Shown one piece after another: positions 1 to 11,729 of a DNA stretch of 64,000 nucleotides (its first letter is position 1; every line of letters starts with the position of its first letter). The notes beneath the pieces are model-generated. The model saw only the letters and a list, made by a program, of their open reading frames with translations. It had not been told where the DNA came from and ran no database searches. The translations under genes were made by a program, and so were the position numbers. The stretch is from Sipunculus nudus (Eukaryota; Annelida; Sipuncula; Golfingiida; Sipunculidae), in contig CM049306.1 of assembly GCA_026874595.1 (NCBI GenBank), forward strand, positions 29,193,519-29,257,518, written 5' to 3'.

Positions 1-2270
1 AACAGATTTTGATCTAATTTTGGGTATACAATTTAATTTTGATAAATTAAAGATATATTACTGGAAATAAGTCCATAGCTTTAAAATGTTTTGTTTTAAG
101 TGATCAAATATCTTTCCTGATTTTTTACAAAATGCATTATGTTTGAGCCCATAACTTTTTTTAAATCATATAACACAGACCTAATTTCTGACATGTACAT
201 AGGAACTATATAGAGGAATATTTATGCTAAATATGAGGAAAAACAGGTGAGTGGTTTCGTAGTTAGGCTGTCCTGAAATGTGAAAATAGTTTTTTTAATA
301 AAAAATTGAGTTTTTTCCTTAATTTCTCATAGGATCAAAGTCGCAAAGACCCTGTTTCAGCTTGGTAGGAGATCTTGGGGACATCTAACATTATGCCAAC
401 AACGTTGGAATATAGAGAGCTGCATTGAATGACCAACAGTGACCACAGTGGACTGCTTGACAATGTAAGGGAATACAACAAGAGCCTCCAAAAAAATTCA
501 ATAACTAGCCTAATTTTGCAGCTTTTATTTTCAAATTTCAGATTTTAACTGATTAAATCCTTATTTGTACATGCGGTGAAAATTAGATCCACAGTACTTA
601 CAGGAAAAAAAACGTGCCATGGTCAAAGTTGGGCAAAATTTAAGGTACCAATTTTTTATTTTTGTTAATATTTTAAAAAATTTAAAAGATTTTGATCTTA
701 TTTTGGGTATACAATTTAATTTTGATAAAATAAAGTTATATTACTGGAAAAAAAAGTCCATAGCTTTAACATGTTTTGTGTTAAGTGATCAAATATCTTT
801 CCTGATTTTTTTCCAAAATGCATTATGTTTGAGCCCATAACTTTTTAGCTCAGCTGACTATAAGTCATCTGAGCTATAGTCATGGTCCATTGTCCGTCGT
901 CCGTCCGTCTGTCAGTCCGTCCATCCGTCTGGATGTCCGTCCGTAAGACTGGCACGTTTCAACACCGTTGGACCTATGAATCTGAATTTCGGCATACAGT
1001 TAGATGTCCCCATAATCTCCTACCATGCCAAAAATTGGGTCAATAGGACTTCGTTCCTTTGAGATATTAAGGAAAAACCTCAATTTTTTATTAGAAATCT
1101 ATTTTCACACTTCAGGACTGCCTAATATCAAAACCACTCATCTGGTTTTCTTCATATTTACCATAAATATTCCTCTATATAGTTCCTATGTACATGCCAG
1201 ATATTAAGTCAGTATTATATAATTTAAAAAAGTTATGGGCCCAAACATAATGGACTTTGTAAAAAAATCAGGAAGATATTTGGTCACTTAAGGCCAAAAG
1301 TGTTAAAGGTAGGGACTTTTTTCCAGTAATACAACTTTAATTTATCAAAATTTAATTGTATACCAAAAATTAGATCAAAATTTGTTAAATTTTTTTAAAT
1401 ATTGGCAAAAATATAAAATTGGTACCTTAAATTTTGCCCAACTTTGGCCATGGCACGTTTTTTTCCTGTAAGTACTGTGGATTAAATTTTCACACCATGT
1501 ATACATAAGGATTTAATCTGTTAAAATCTGAAATTTGAAAATAAAAGCTGCAAAATTAGGCTAGTTATTGAATTTTTTTGGAGGCTCTTGTTGTATTCCC
1601 TTACATTGTCAAGCAGTCCACTTTGATGACTGTAGGTCATTCAGTGCACATCTCTATGCTCCACAGGCTGTTGACATAATTTTAGATGTCCCCAAAATCT
1701 CCTACCATACCGAAAATTGGGTCATTAGGACTTTGTTCCTTCGAGATATTAAGTAAAAAAAACTATGTTTTCCATAAAAAAAAAGCCATTGTTACACTTC
1801 AAGGCCACCTAATATCAAAACCACTGATCTGTTTTTGTTCGTATTTAGTATTCCCATTCTTTTATACATTTTCTATGAACATACAAAAAATTAGGTCAGT
1901 ATTGGGTATTATTTTGAAGTTATGGGCCGAAACATAATGCAATTTTTTAAAAAATCAGGAAATATATTTACTCACCTAACATGAGAATTGCTGAACCTAG
2001 AGACTTTTTTTCAGGAATATAACTTTATTTAATCAAGATTCAATTGTTTACCCAAAATTAGTTCTGAATTTTGCAAATTTTTCAAGTTATTAGCATAAAT
2101 AAAAAATCAATACCTTAAATTTTGTCCAACTTTGGCACTGTTGATTTAATTTTCCCAGCATATATGCATAAGGATTTAATCTTTTAAAATCTGAACTTTC
2201 AAAAGAAATTGATTGGAATGAATAGCTTTTATTCATGTTTTCATACACCATGTCAAGTGTTGTTTACATC
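1..2270. repeat. P-family repeat mosaic with inverted arms
   Basis: No gene is seen here. Blocks of one AT-rich repeat family occur in both orientations. Roughly 470-840 is the inverse of about 1218-1625, and roughly 160-400 is the inverse of about 990-1215. Bases 1-165 repeat the block at 660-845 in direct orientation, and 1686-1930 is a further diverged copy. Near the centre, at 847-875, lies the hairpin made of AGCTCAG and CTGAGCT arms that marks the 3' end of P elements, here in reverse orientation. It is followed by CCGTCCGTC-type simple repeats. The arrangement looks like two or more oppositely oriented insertions. The related blocks at 5760-6165 and 29541-30252 confirm a dispersed family. 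Confidence 0.7.
847..875 (-). repeat. P-family 3' terminal hairpin (inverted)
   Basis: A 29-nt imperfect inverted repeat with outer arms AGCTCAG and CTGAGCT and inner arms TGACT and AGTCA around a 3-nt loop. The same hairpin occurs at 6130-6158, 18217-18245 and 30220-30248, always next to a run of A on its outer side and next to CCGTC-like repeats on its inner side. Confidence 0.75.
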
Positions 2271-3519
2271 TAGCCCACCTAGTAGTACAGCCTTCACTTG
2301 CATTATGTAACCCACCCCAGGCAGCTTACCTTGGCCCAGCTTGGCCACTACTAGCAGGCTTCCCCTCTGCCCTGCACTCATCCCCCCCCCCCCCCAGCTG
2401 GTGCATAAACTAGATGAATGTTATAATTTTTCTGTATTTTATTTTATTCTTGGACATGCTACATTTTAGATTTTGTATTGAACCACCAGGGTTACAATGA
2501 TTAAAGTGTACATTTAATTGTGTCCACAAAGTGGTGTATTGCTGTGAAAGTGTGGATGTTCATGAGATAAGTAATTCCTTACTTCAGAAGAGTAAAAACT
2601 TCACCAGGTGTGAAATTGACTATTTATTCCAGTAATAAATTAAAACTGGGATAGTAATTAGCACAATGATATTGTTTGTCCCTCATTCAACCAACAGTGT
2701 GTATACTTTATTTGAAAAGATGTTTTATTTTTATCAAATTTACTGAATCTTTTATTTTATTTTGGTGAATAAAATTAAGCATGTACTGAAAACTCCTATG
2801 TGCAAAACTTTTTAATAGTGATTCAAGGAATATTCTTGTAGATGCCATGTTGTGGCATTATTTTCTTTTAAATTCAGTTTAAATATTTATGATTTAAAAA
2901 TAATAAAATATATGTGTATGCATAATATGACCCAATATGAGCTACACTCTGGATATATAATGATTGCAACTTTTGCAACAATTCTAATATTTTAACTTAT
3001 AGTTTCAGTTTTTTACTCTGTATATATAATGATTGCAATTTTTGCAACAATTCTAATATTTTAACTTATAGTTTCAGTTTTTTTATTAAAAATTTATAAA
3101 ACATGTAATTAAAAAAAATGATTCAGATAAAAACTTCTTAATGGAAAAAGTGGATATGCTAAAAAATAGGCTTATATATAAACTTAAATGCATTATTCCC
3201 TTGAAAGTGAAATAAAGGTATTAGTCCATTCTGTTCACTTGCCTGTCCATCTGTAAATTTTCATATGCATCACAGTATCTCAAAACTTTTACTGTTTTTC
3301 TTCATGACAGTCTTGTCAGAGTATTAGTTTGCAATCATATATTTAGAACTTTACTATAACCAAGTAGGAGGGCCCCTTTCCTCTTAGCTTTTCATATTCT
3401 TATATAAATGAAAAACATTACAATAGAATATTTCTACATCCACCTTTGTGCTGCCCTCACTTTTCCCTTCTCTCGAACCCCATCCCAAAGTCAGCCTCAG
3501 TAAGCAAGAACAAGATGAA
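2271..3519. other. Intergenic, AT-rich, one tandem duplication
   Basis: No gene or known element was recognised. There is a C run near 2384-2397. A 69-bp segment is tandemly duplicated at about 2947-3015 and 3016-3084, the two copies differing at only a few positions. The rest is AT-rich single-copy-looking sequence. Confidence 0.6.
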
Positions 3520-5232
3520 CTAGAATACGGGTAGTCGACAAGCGACTACTTGTATCCGCCTAAATCAGAGTGGAACGGGTGAAGTGTTGCATATCAGCAT
3601 GGATGTCTGCAGCCAAATTGTGTATGTAGGTTGCGCTACCTACCAAAAAATCCAGAAAGCCGTCCAAGTTGTATACATATGCAAAATTTAAGGCAGATAA
3701 GTCAAACCACTATATTGTATATGAGTGATTTTTGCCCTTGGCAGACAAACAGATGGACGCTGTGCCAAAAAGGGTTGCAGGTGGCGCCACCAGTTTAGCG
3801 TATGATAAAGAGCTTTGTGAGAACTATACACATGCAAAATTTTGGCCCAATCGGTCAAACGGTTCCCTAGATATGAGCTTGGATGTCTGCAGCGTAAACT
3901 TGATTGTAGGTGGCGCCACCTGTCATAAAATCAGAAAAGCTATCCAGGATGTATAAGCATGCAGAATTTCAGGTGAATTAGTCAAACCACTGCAGAGATA
4001 TGAGTGATTTTAACCCAAGGCAGACGAACAGCTGGACACTGTGCAAACATGGTTGCAGGTGGCGCCACCATTTTTTGTGTATGTTATAAAGCTCTCCAAG
4101 GGCTACATTTGTGCAAAAAAATTTTCCTGATCGGTCAAACGGTTCCTGAGATATGAGCTTGGATGTCTGCAGCGTAAACGTGAATGTAGGTGGCGCCACC
4201 TGTCATAAAATCAGAAAAGCTATCCAGGATGTATACGCATGCCAAATTTCAGGTGAATTAGTCAAGTCACTGCAGAGATATGAGTGATTTTAACCCAAGG
4301 CAGACAAACAGATGGACACTGTGCAAACATGGTTGCAGGTAGCGGCACCATTTTTGGTGTATGTTATAAAGCTCTCCAAGGGCTACATTTGTGCAAAAGA
4401 ATTTTCCTGATCGGTCAAACAGTTCCCGAGATATGAGCTTGGATGTCTGCAGCGTAAACGTGAATGTAGGTGGCGCCACCTGTCATAAAATCAGATAAGC
4501 TATCCAGGATGTATACGCATGCCAAATTTCAGGTGAATTAGTAAAGTCACTGCAGAGATATGAGTGATTTTAACCCAAGGCAGACGAACAGATGGACACT
4601 GTGCAAACATGGTTGCAGGTGGCGCCACCATTTTTGGTGTATGTTATAAAGCTCTCCAAGGGCTACATTTGTGCAAAAGATTTTTCCTGATCGGTCAAAC
4701 AGTTCCCGAGATATGAGCTTGGATGTCTGCAGCGTAAACGTAAATGTAGGTGGCGCCACCTGTCATAAAATCAGAAAAGCTATCCAGGATGTTTGCGCAT
4801 GCCGAATTTCAGGTGAATTAGTCAAGTCACTGCAGAGATATGAGTGATTTTAACCCAAGGCAGACGAACAGCTGGACACTGTGCAAACATGGTTGCAGGT
4901 GGCGCCACCATTTTTGGTGTATGTTATAAAGCTCTCCGAGGGCTACATTTGTGCAAAAAAATTTTCCTGATCGGTCAAACCGTTCCCGAGATATGTGGGT
5001 TTATGTGTGGAAACAGACGCACAAACGGACGCAGAGCCCAGAGGAAAGGTCAGAGGTCAAAACAAAATCAGGGCGCAGCAGTTCACATGTGACCCGAACA
5101 TAATCCCGGGTTTCGGAAAATTCCGCCCAGCGGTTACGGAGGAGTTCTCCGGAGACCTACGCGGCGGCGGCGGCGGCGGCGGCGTCCAGCTGAAAACATA
5201 GTATCCGCAAAACTCTGTTTTGGCGGATACAA
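3520..5232 (+). mobile_element. H element 1 (hairpin-ended, tandem internal repeats)
   Basis: The 5' end starts CTAGAATACGGG and contains a perfect 7-bp hairpin, GTAGTCG and CGACTAC, at 3531-3549. This is followed by TGTATCCGCC. The interior is a tandem array with a period of about 280 bp, best seen from 4059 to 5000. Each unit carries two GGTGGCGCCACC palindromes spaced alternately by about 130 and 150 bp (for example 3780, 3909, 4059, 4189, 4469, 4619, 4749 and 4899). Near the 3' end is a (GGC)n run at 5160-5183. The element closes with a 30-nt hairpin at 5201-5230 whose arms are GTATCCGC-AAAAC and GTTTTG-GCGGATAC. No transposase ORF is present. Short ORFs inside change frame between units because the period is not a multiple of three, so it is non-coding and non-autonomous. 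Confidence 0.8.
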
Positions 5233-5744
5233 TCAGATATATACATACTTTAATATTTTGTATAACTATTTGTCCCTAGGTACCTATGTACATGCCAGAA
5301 ATTATGTCAATATTGTGTAATATGTAGACATAGTGGGCATCACAATAATGTACCTTGTCAAGACTAAAGAGATATTGTGTCATACAGTCACAAATTCATA
5401 AATCACTTCATCAGCATAGTTAATCATAACATCATATCTGTCAAATTGAAAGCTTGCAGACTACCATACACTTTAGATCCTTCAACAAATAGCCTTATCA
5501 TCATTCTACTACTGCTTATTATTGCTGTCATTGCATTCATATTTGCTCAAATATATCACAATTTTCAACCCGTCCTAAATAAATAAAAAATAAACCCCTA
5601 TATTTTACTCTATTAATCCATCAGTCAGGTAATTTCATTTATCATTTACTCACATAATAGATTACATTCCTTTATAATAGCCCAACATGTCCATGATATT
5701 CATAAGCTTTATTGACTCGATATAGTATCACAGTGGAGAAACAT
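5233..5744. other. Intergenic spacer
   Basis: AT-rich DNA between H element 1 and P-type sequence. A 69-codon ORF at 5377-5586 has a hydrophobic stretch but no conserved features or supporting context, so I do not call it a gene. Confidence 0.5.
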
Positions 5745-6165
5745 TTAAAGTCCAATCACGATCAGCTGAGCGCCGTGACCCATGGGTCCCTTGTTTAAAT
5801 TATATAATACAGACCTAATTTCTGGCATGTACATAGGAACTATATAGAGGAATATTTATGGTAAATATGAGGAAAAACAGATGAGTGGTTTCAATATTAG
5901 GCAGTCCTGAAGTGTGAAAATAGGTTTTTAATAAAAAACTGAGGTTTTTTGTTAATTTCTCAAAGGAACGAAGTCGCAAAGACCCAGTTTTCTGCTTGGT
6001 AGGAGATCTTGGGGACATCTAACATTATGCCGAATTTGGATTCCTAGGTCTTACGGTTTTAAAATGTGCCACATCTACGGACGGACAGACGGACAGACTG
6101 ACGGACGACAGACAATGGACCACGACTATAGCTCAGATGACTTATAGTCAGCTGAGCTAAAAATC
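5745..6165. mobile_element. P-family element ends back to back
   Basis: At 5762-5800 lies the inverted P 5' end: the motif TCAGCTGAGC, then the palindrome GACCCATGGGTC, then CCCTTGTT. Directly next to it begins a second P segment in plus orientation that ends at the 3' hairpin 6130-6158. The body, about 5800-6060, is the same sequence as blocks at 160-400 and 990-1215. The two ends have opposite orientation, so this is a junction of two copies rather than one intact element. Confidence 0.65.
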
Positions 6166-6584
6166 TAAAACAATAAAAATTGAGATAAAGTCTGAGAAGA
6201 AAAGGTAACATATGGTTGGTTGATATGATTGGTTTGAACTTATGAGTAAAGAATTACTTTTATTATACCAAATTTTTATTTTCACTTTTAGAAATTTTAT
6301 ACAGTTGCAAGATGACTAACATGTCTGGTACACAGTATCAATGGCTGGGGATGGGGTACAAAGGTGTGGGGGGATGGTAGGATTTACAACATCTATGCAT
6401 TAATATACAACATACATACAGGATACATGCAAATTAATTAATCAGTGCCTTATGCTTACTACAGGCATGATTATTGCATAATAATGATGGCTCTGAGTGA
6501 CAATGAATCTAAACAAAACTTAAAATATTATATAAACAATGAATGGGTTTAAAATAAAGACCTGGGAATATAAGCGAAGCATTT
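6166..6584. repeat. Dispersed repeat shared with 25440-25870
   Basis: The sequence following the P hairpin (AAAATCTAAAA, then TATGGTTGGTTGATATGATTGG, and further on TTACAACATCTAT) has a diverged match at about 25440-25870, again beside a P-family end. The match fades after about 6440. No coding potential is seen. Confidence 0.5.
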
Positions 6585-7088
6585 AATCTAATTCACACTG
6601 TTTAAATATGAGAGATTTGTGAAGGATCAGTGAGATATGGTCTGATGCTCCTGGCCTCATGCATGACTGGCTACATGGGGACATACCTAGAACGAGACAT
6701 GGGGTTTCTCTGATTAGCAAAATCCTGAACTTACACTAAACATGTTAGTGAGTGATTAAGACATGATCAGGGGAGGGTTGTGAAGTCCCGTGTAACACCA
6801 GGTCTCACCAGTACAAATTATGTCAGTCCCCTGAGTATGAGCTGATCATGGTCTGAGACAACATACTGATGATATCAATATAAATATCATACAATCTGAT
6901 CCTAAGGCATTCATGATCCTTGCTCTTATACTGTACACATCTGATTTACATCCAACTCAACTGCCACCTACATATTGATTGTGGATTAAATTACTTTCCA
7001 CAGCAACGTACTGTAACTTTCACTTTGTAAATACTAGTGATACAATACACAGTCAAACAGAACTACAGCACTGGTTGAGTGAGGCATT

Positions 7089-8216
7089 ATGAAGTTCTTC
7101 AAGAGTCAAGTTAGTGGTGCTGGCAAGCAGCAGTACCAACAAAGTAGCTCAAAGACAGCCGCTGTCACAGCGTGTAGTCTACTGTGTATCCCTCTGACTC
7201 AACCAAAGAAGGCGACCTCATGCAGCACCAAAACAGCACTTGGGGACTGCTCCAGACAGTCGCCACTGGGAGCCCTACAACCTCCTGAACAGACTCATGT
7301 TTCAGCTGTGAATCCTGCTGATCTTACTTCACTTTGGGGGACACCAGCAACTGTCATTGACACCAAAACCTATGATGGTTCTACTGAGCTGTCAGCCAGC
7401 AACTACACTGATGACACAAAGTCAGCCAGCAACTACACTGATGACACAAAGTCAGCGAGCAACTACACTGATGATACAAGGCCAGAGATGGACCGGTCTG
7501 AGACCTGCCTTACCAGTGACATGATCCTCCCTGAACCTGACAAGGTAAAACCTGATGTCAGTACCATACAAGAAGCACCAGAAACCAGTCTACATGTCCA
7601 GTGCTCAGGAGAGAACATCAGACTTCCTGTGTCCAGCAGCATTAGCTACCCAAGAACCAGCTCCACCAGTGAGGCCAAGCGCCATCAGCACCCTAAAATC
7701 TGTGACATGAGTACCATTTCCTGCTGTGATAGTACCATGGACAATTACAGCCAGGAGCAGCCTGTCACTGGAGTTTCTGGTGTGTGTGACAGATTCCTAG
7801 GCTGTGACAGCTCAGCAGCAGCCAGTGACAGTTTGACTGATGTCACCTCCCACAACTTGGATAAAACCTTCATCATCCCCAGAGAGCAGGACAGAAGCCT
7901 ACACAGTTCAGGTTCTTCCCTCATGGAAGCTGCTCATCCTTCCTGGCTGACAATGAGCATGCTGGACTTGAACCTGGCTGTACCTGATGTTAAGAGGATC
8001 AGGAACACAGCAACATCCCGTCAGCCAGTGTTGTTTGTCAGGTCTAGAGGTAGTAAAGATGTGACACAGCCCACACAGGGTACCAGTAACCTGAGCTCAG
8101 AGGGAAAGTTTACACAGGAGTCACTCAGGAAGTTGGCAAAGAAGATGAAGAAGTTCAGGAACAGCTACTACAGTCATAGAGCTCATGCTGATGTCTGTAC
8201 ACTGGGACACTTGTAG
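7089..8216 (+). CDS. Uncharacterised Ser/Thr-rich protein, copy A (375 aa)
   Basis: Single open frame of 375 codons with no intron seen. I do not recognise the family. The protein is rich in Ser, Thr, Asp and Pro and looks largely disordered. A 10-residue unit (S-A-S-N-Y-T-D-D-T-K) is repeated three times at residues 102-131. The most conserved part between the two copies is the C-terminal third, which ends with a basic segment (KFTQESLRKLAKKMKKF, then NSYYSHRA) and CTLGHL. There is no signal peptide and no membrane segment. The start is chosen because the paralogue aligns from the same ATG and the upstream identity includes GAGGCATT just before it. It lies on the strand opposite to HTRA2. 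If the missing HTRA2 exons are further left, it lies inside that gene's intron. It could be the last exon of a longer gene, but the conserved upstream flank shows no other exon. Confidence 0.6.
   Translation: MKFFKSQVSGAGKQQYQQSSSKTAAVTACSLLCIPLTQPKKATSCSTKTALGDCSRQSPLGALQPPEQTHVSAVNPADLTSLWGTPATVIDTKTYDGSTELSASNYTDDTKSASNYTDDTKSASNYTDDTRPEMDRSETCLTSDMILPEPDKVKPDVSTIQEAPETSLHVQCSGENIRLPVSSSISYPRTSSTSEAKRHQHPKICDMSTISCCDSTMDNYSQEQPVTGVSGVCDRFLGCDSSAAASDSLTDVTSHNLDKTFIIPREQDRSLHSSGSSLMEAAHPSWLTMSMLDLNLAVPDVKRIRNTATSRQPVLFVRSRGSKDVTQPTQGTSNLSSEGKFTQESLRKLAKKMKKFRNSYYSHRAHADVCTLGHL
7392..7481 (+). repeat. In-frame 30-bp tandem repeat, three units
   Basis: Three direct 30-nt units lie inside the ORF at 7392-7421, 7422-7451 and 7452-7481. 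Each encodes a Ser-Ala-Ser-Asn-Tyr-Thr-Asp-Asp-Thr-basic decapeptide. The paralogue at 19590-20657 has one unit, so the array expanded after duplication or contracted in the other copy. Confidence 0.9.
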
Positions 8217-8270
8217 TAGAGGTTCTCACTTTAAATCGACTGCTCCTCATTCAGTATAATTGTACAATGT

Positions 8271-9049
8271 AATAACAGAACTTCTTATATTTCTCTTACA
8301 TTAACTGTCTTTATGAATGATATTTGTTACTGATTCACCGGTTGTTTTATGCACTACTTCATGTTACCTTGTAATTAAACACTTGAAATATTATTTGCCT
8401 GCTTGTTAACTATGCGTGAAAGATGTGTGTGTGAGTATGCCTGGCTGTGTGATGTATATGTACTTATCAGTTAATTCAGATTTTTACATATTTAAATCAT
8501 TACATTTACAGGTCTGTTAATTTACCTTGGCTGTGTGTGTTTGTTTGTGTTTGTCACTTAGCAGGTTAGTTCTCAGCAAACACTGACACATCAATAAGAT
8601 AAACAGATTTACTTAAAGTAATCTGCTTGTGATACAATATTGTTGATCAGAAAATAAAATTGGTCAATATTATATTTCAAGATATTTTTTTATACAACTT
8701 TGCAGTCTTAAAAACTCTTGACAACTGCCAACAGATAATACATAAGTTCATCTTTGACCAATGTTGAATATGACAAAATAAAGATTATCAAATTTAATAA
8801 AGAACGCACACTGTCATTATTTCATTTGGATTCCTGAATATTCAAAATTCAACAAGGCCTACAGGCCTAAGGCAAACCTGTGCAATAGGATATATATCAG
8901 GTATAATGCTACCATGCTGGACTATTACTTTTCAAGTACACTTGTGACATGTATATGTACAATGCAATGTACAAACTAAACACTTTGAACCTGAGTATAA
9001 GCATCAAGTACACAAACATCACTCCTGAAAAACTGGCATGGATGTACAC
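8271..9049. other. 3' flank and intergenic DNA
   Basis: AT-rich. Possible polyadenylation motifs for the upstream gene are AATTAAA near 8370, ATAAAA near 8654 and AATAAA near 8776. Otherwise nothing is recognised. Confidence 0.4.
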
Positions 9050-9544
9050 AACATAAAACTAGATATTTCCTGGCACCGCAGGTGCAATGGTATCCCCAGA
9101 CAATTAACACCCCCCCTCCCCCAAACCTTGAAGAATTGGATCCCATCTTTAATTCAGATGCAGAGACTGACACTTGGCAAGCCATCATGGTTTCTTGTAA
9201 GTATGGGCATATTTAAGGTAAAGGTTACTCTCATAGGAGAGGTCATGATCCAAATTGAAATATATCTCATTCCGTAACCCATGTCTATATACATGTTATG
9301 AAAGAAATCTGTCCATTAGTTTTCAAATTATCATGCTCACAGTGCTGCAAAGTGGCAATGGTGGGGTATTACAAGTTGCAAAAGCAAGAAAATGACACAA
9401 GGTGGCGTCACCTGTATTCTGCAGAAGACAAAACAATCAAAGATTAAAAAAAAAATATTTATTTAAAAATTAAAATTAAACAAAATTTTTTTTTAACTTA
9501 AAAATATATATATGCATAATATGAAAGAAATCTCCCCAATTCCC
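9050..9544 (+). repeat. Left part of a tandem-repeat element split by DIRS DNA
   Basis: The sequence contains ACAAGGTGGCGTCACCTGT (near 9400) and the block TTAGTTTTCAAATTATCATG (near 9318). Both recur at about 14130-14800. This shows that the DIRS-like DNA at 9545-14122 sits inside an array with a period of about 380 bp. No coding potential. Confidence 0.6.
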
Positions 9545-9815
9545 TCCCTGTGTTGGTGGTTTTGTTAGTAAACTGTTGTGAGCTTTTCTGTATTAATGAG
9601 AATTTTCTCTGTTAAAGTTTATACGCCAGAGTAAGCCAACCGAAAATTTTCCCTTATTGGGCCTATTATCGCCCATCCCGCCTCGTTCCCGTGTATCTAG
9701 GTCACACTTCCGTTTCCTGTAATCACTTTTTTGAAGGCGGAATGAAGTGGACTGGGAGGAAGCGTTGTTTGTAATACAGAAAAGCTCACAACAGTTTACT
9801 AACAAAACCACCATT
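9545..9815. mobile_element. Short DIRS-terminal derivative with inverted ends
   Basis: A 270-bp unit whose ends are inverse copies: GGTGGTTTTGTTAGTAAACT on the left and its complement at about 9795-9813. The interior at 9590-9735 is the reverse complement of the terminal repeat on the right side of the large DIRS element (13945-14085). It looks like a solo or deleted DIRS end that is itself palindromic, placed just outside the larger element. Confidence 0.6.
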
Positions 9816-11729
9816 CACAGGGACGGAATGGGGGGGTTTTATTACTTAAACATAATTGTGAGCTGTTTCTGTATTAATGAGAATATAACAGATGAACCTT
9901 GGGGAGGGGATACCTACCGGGATACCTAAGACGAAAAGAGGAGAACATCACAGCAGTGATGAAGCAGACGAAGACGTCGTCGCCGGAACAGATGTAGGAG
10001 TCGAGGACGGTCTGGAGAACTGTAGGACCTCACCCGCCGAAATCACCGCGCCCAAGGAATAAGGGCCCGAAGCTTGTAACGTGACATCCGACAGATAGAA
10101 GCGGGGAAGGTAGAAGGCTACATCAAATAGCCTTTCTTGACCAGTTGGTTCGGGGAAATCCCCGATTAATGGGCCAAAGACGTAGAAATGGCCCTGACGT
10201 CATGAGCATTGACGGGAAGCTGCTCCAATGATGACTGAGAAGCAGATTCCTATGCTGAGACAATGGTAGCTTTTAGCCAGGCACTAATGGAGATAGGGTT
10301 AATTTCTTTGTTTGAAGTAGTGACTTTCGTTGAAATAAACAACTTCTTGCGCCCCCCCCCCCCCCCCAATTTGAATGAGTAGCTTTAAGATAGTTACGTA
10401 AAGCACGAACAGGGCAATGTTAGCCCTGTAACGGTACTGTCCATTAGGGAGGGCCAGAACGTGCCAAGGTAACGGAGGAACATCGAATGATGGTTTTGCT
10501 TATAAATTCCGTAGGGAAATGTAAGGTGGCCAATGAACCGTCTGCCACAAATTGTGGAAATTGCGAATCGGCCACTAGGGCATGAAGCTCAGAGTGGCGA
10601 CCAGCAGATGCAAAAGCAAGGAGGAAACCGTTTTCCGAGACAAATGCAGAAAATGCAACAAAGAAGCGGTACCTAATGGAGTCCGCGGAGGTGATGAAAG
10701 ACAATGTCCAGACGCAAGGAAGGAGGGACAGAGCGAGGATGAGAAGCGCGGCATGTACCCCATGATAAATCCGTCACCAACAGATGACGGAGGACACGAT
10801 CGTGACTCCGCGGACGGAGGACCGACAGAAGGGCGGCACGATAGCCACGAAGAGACGGTTAGGATAAATGGTTATCCAGTAGGAATGAAACAAAGAATTC
10901 AAAAAGCGCCGCAAGCAACAGATCTAAAGGAGATTCCATGGGCAGACGCCCAGCCGGTGAAGAGACGTCACCAGGAGTCAGAGATGTGGTCCGAAGAACG
11001 GCGACAGGGAGCCGAGGCAAAGAGAGCAGCCGGACGTGAAAGGACCTGATCCTTGAGATGACCGATGAGAGTACGCATGCGCACAGAGGGCACGACCAAA
11101 TTGGACGACGTGCTTGTGGGAACGACGGGAGATCGAGCTGGAGCGTTAGAATAAGCGGTGGTAGTGAGAAAAGCGAGCGCCACAGAGGAAACCAGGGAGT
11201 CGCAGGATGAATGGAAGGATGAGGAGGAGATCTGTCTGGTCCGCACGGGACAGACGGAGGAGGATACAGCGGATGAGACGGGGCACCGGAAAGGCATAGA
11301 GAAACCGGTGAGACCAAACGGATGGCGGGTGGGCGGGGAGACAGTCGTGAGGGCAACGAAGACGCGTCACGGTAGGAACGAGGACTGGGGGAGGAGAAAA
11401 TTGAATAGATCGAGATCCGGACGCCCCAGTCGAGTGAAGAGACACTGAAGTACGGAGAGCGGAAGGACGAAGGGCAGAGGTGGATACACGGGGCGATGTG
11501 AAAGGGGGTCTGTTATAAAGTTTGATACGCCCGTAAGATGAGACGCTCGGATCGAGGCCCGTAGCATTATACAGAGATCGAACAAGAGGTAGGTCTCCTG
11601 CATCAGTGAGGGAGACCGAGTACCGCCCTGCCCGTTTATATATGCCACCACCGTGGTGTGGTGGGTCAGGACGAGTATGTGACGGCCTAGTAAGCAGCGG
11701 GGACCAACGGGAGATCGCGCAACGGACGG

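Larger units (their letters stand above)
6585..8270 (+). repeat. Duplicated segment, copy A (gene plus 5' flank)
   Basis: This stretch matches 19075-20700 at high identity. The match starts about 500 bp upstream of the start codon, runs through the ORF, and stops about 50 bp after the stop codon. Very well kept upstream blocks include ATGCATGACTGGCTACATGG, ATTAAGACATGATCAGGGGA and GTGTAACACCAGGTCTCACC, at equal spacing in both copies. Such strong non-coding conservation marks either a recent duplication or a conserved promoter and 5' UTR. Confidence 0.85.

Noticed and set aside
3978-4759. Three similar 70-73 codon minus ORFs (MAPPTFTF...)
   Set aside because: They are copies of the 280-bp H unit read in one strand. 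The unit length is not a multiple of three, no fused frame exists, and each begins at the palindrome.
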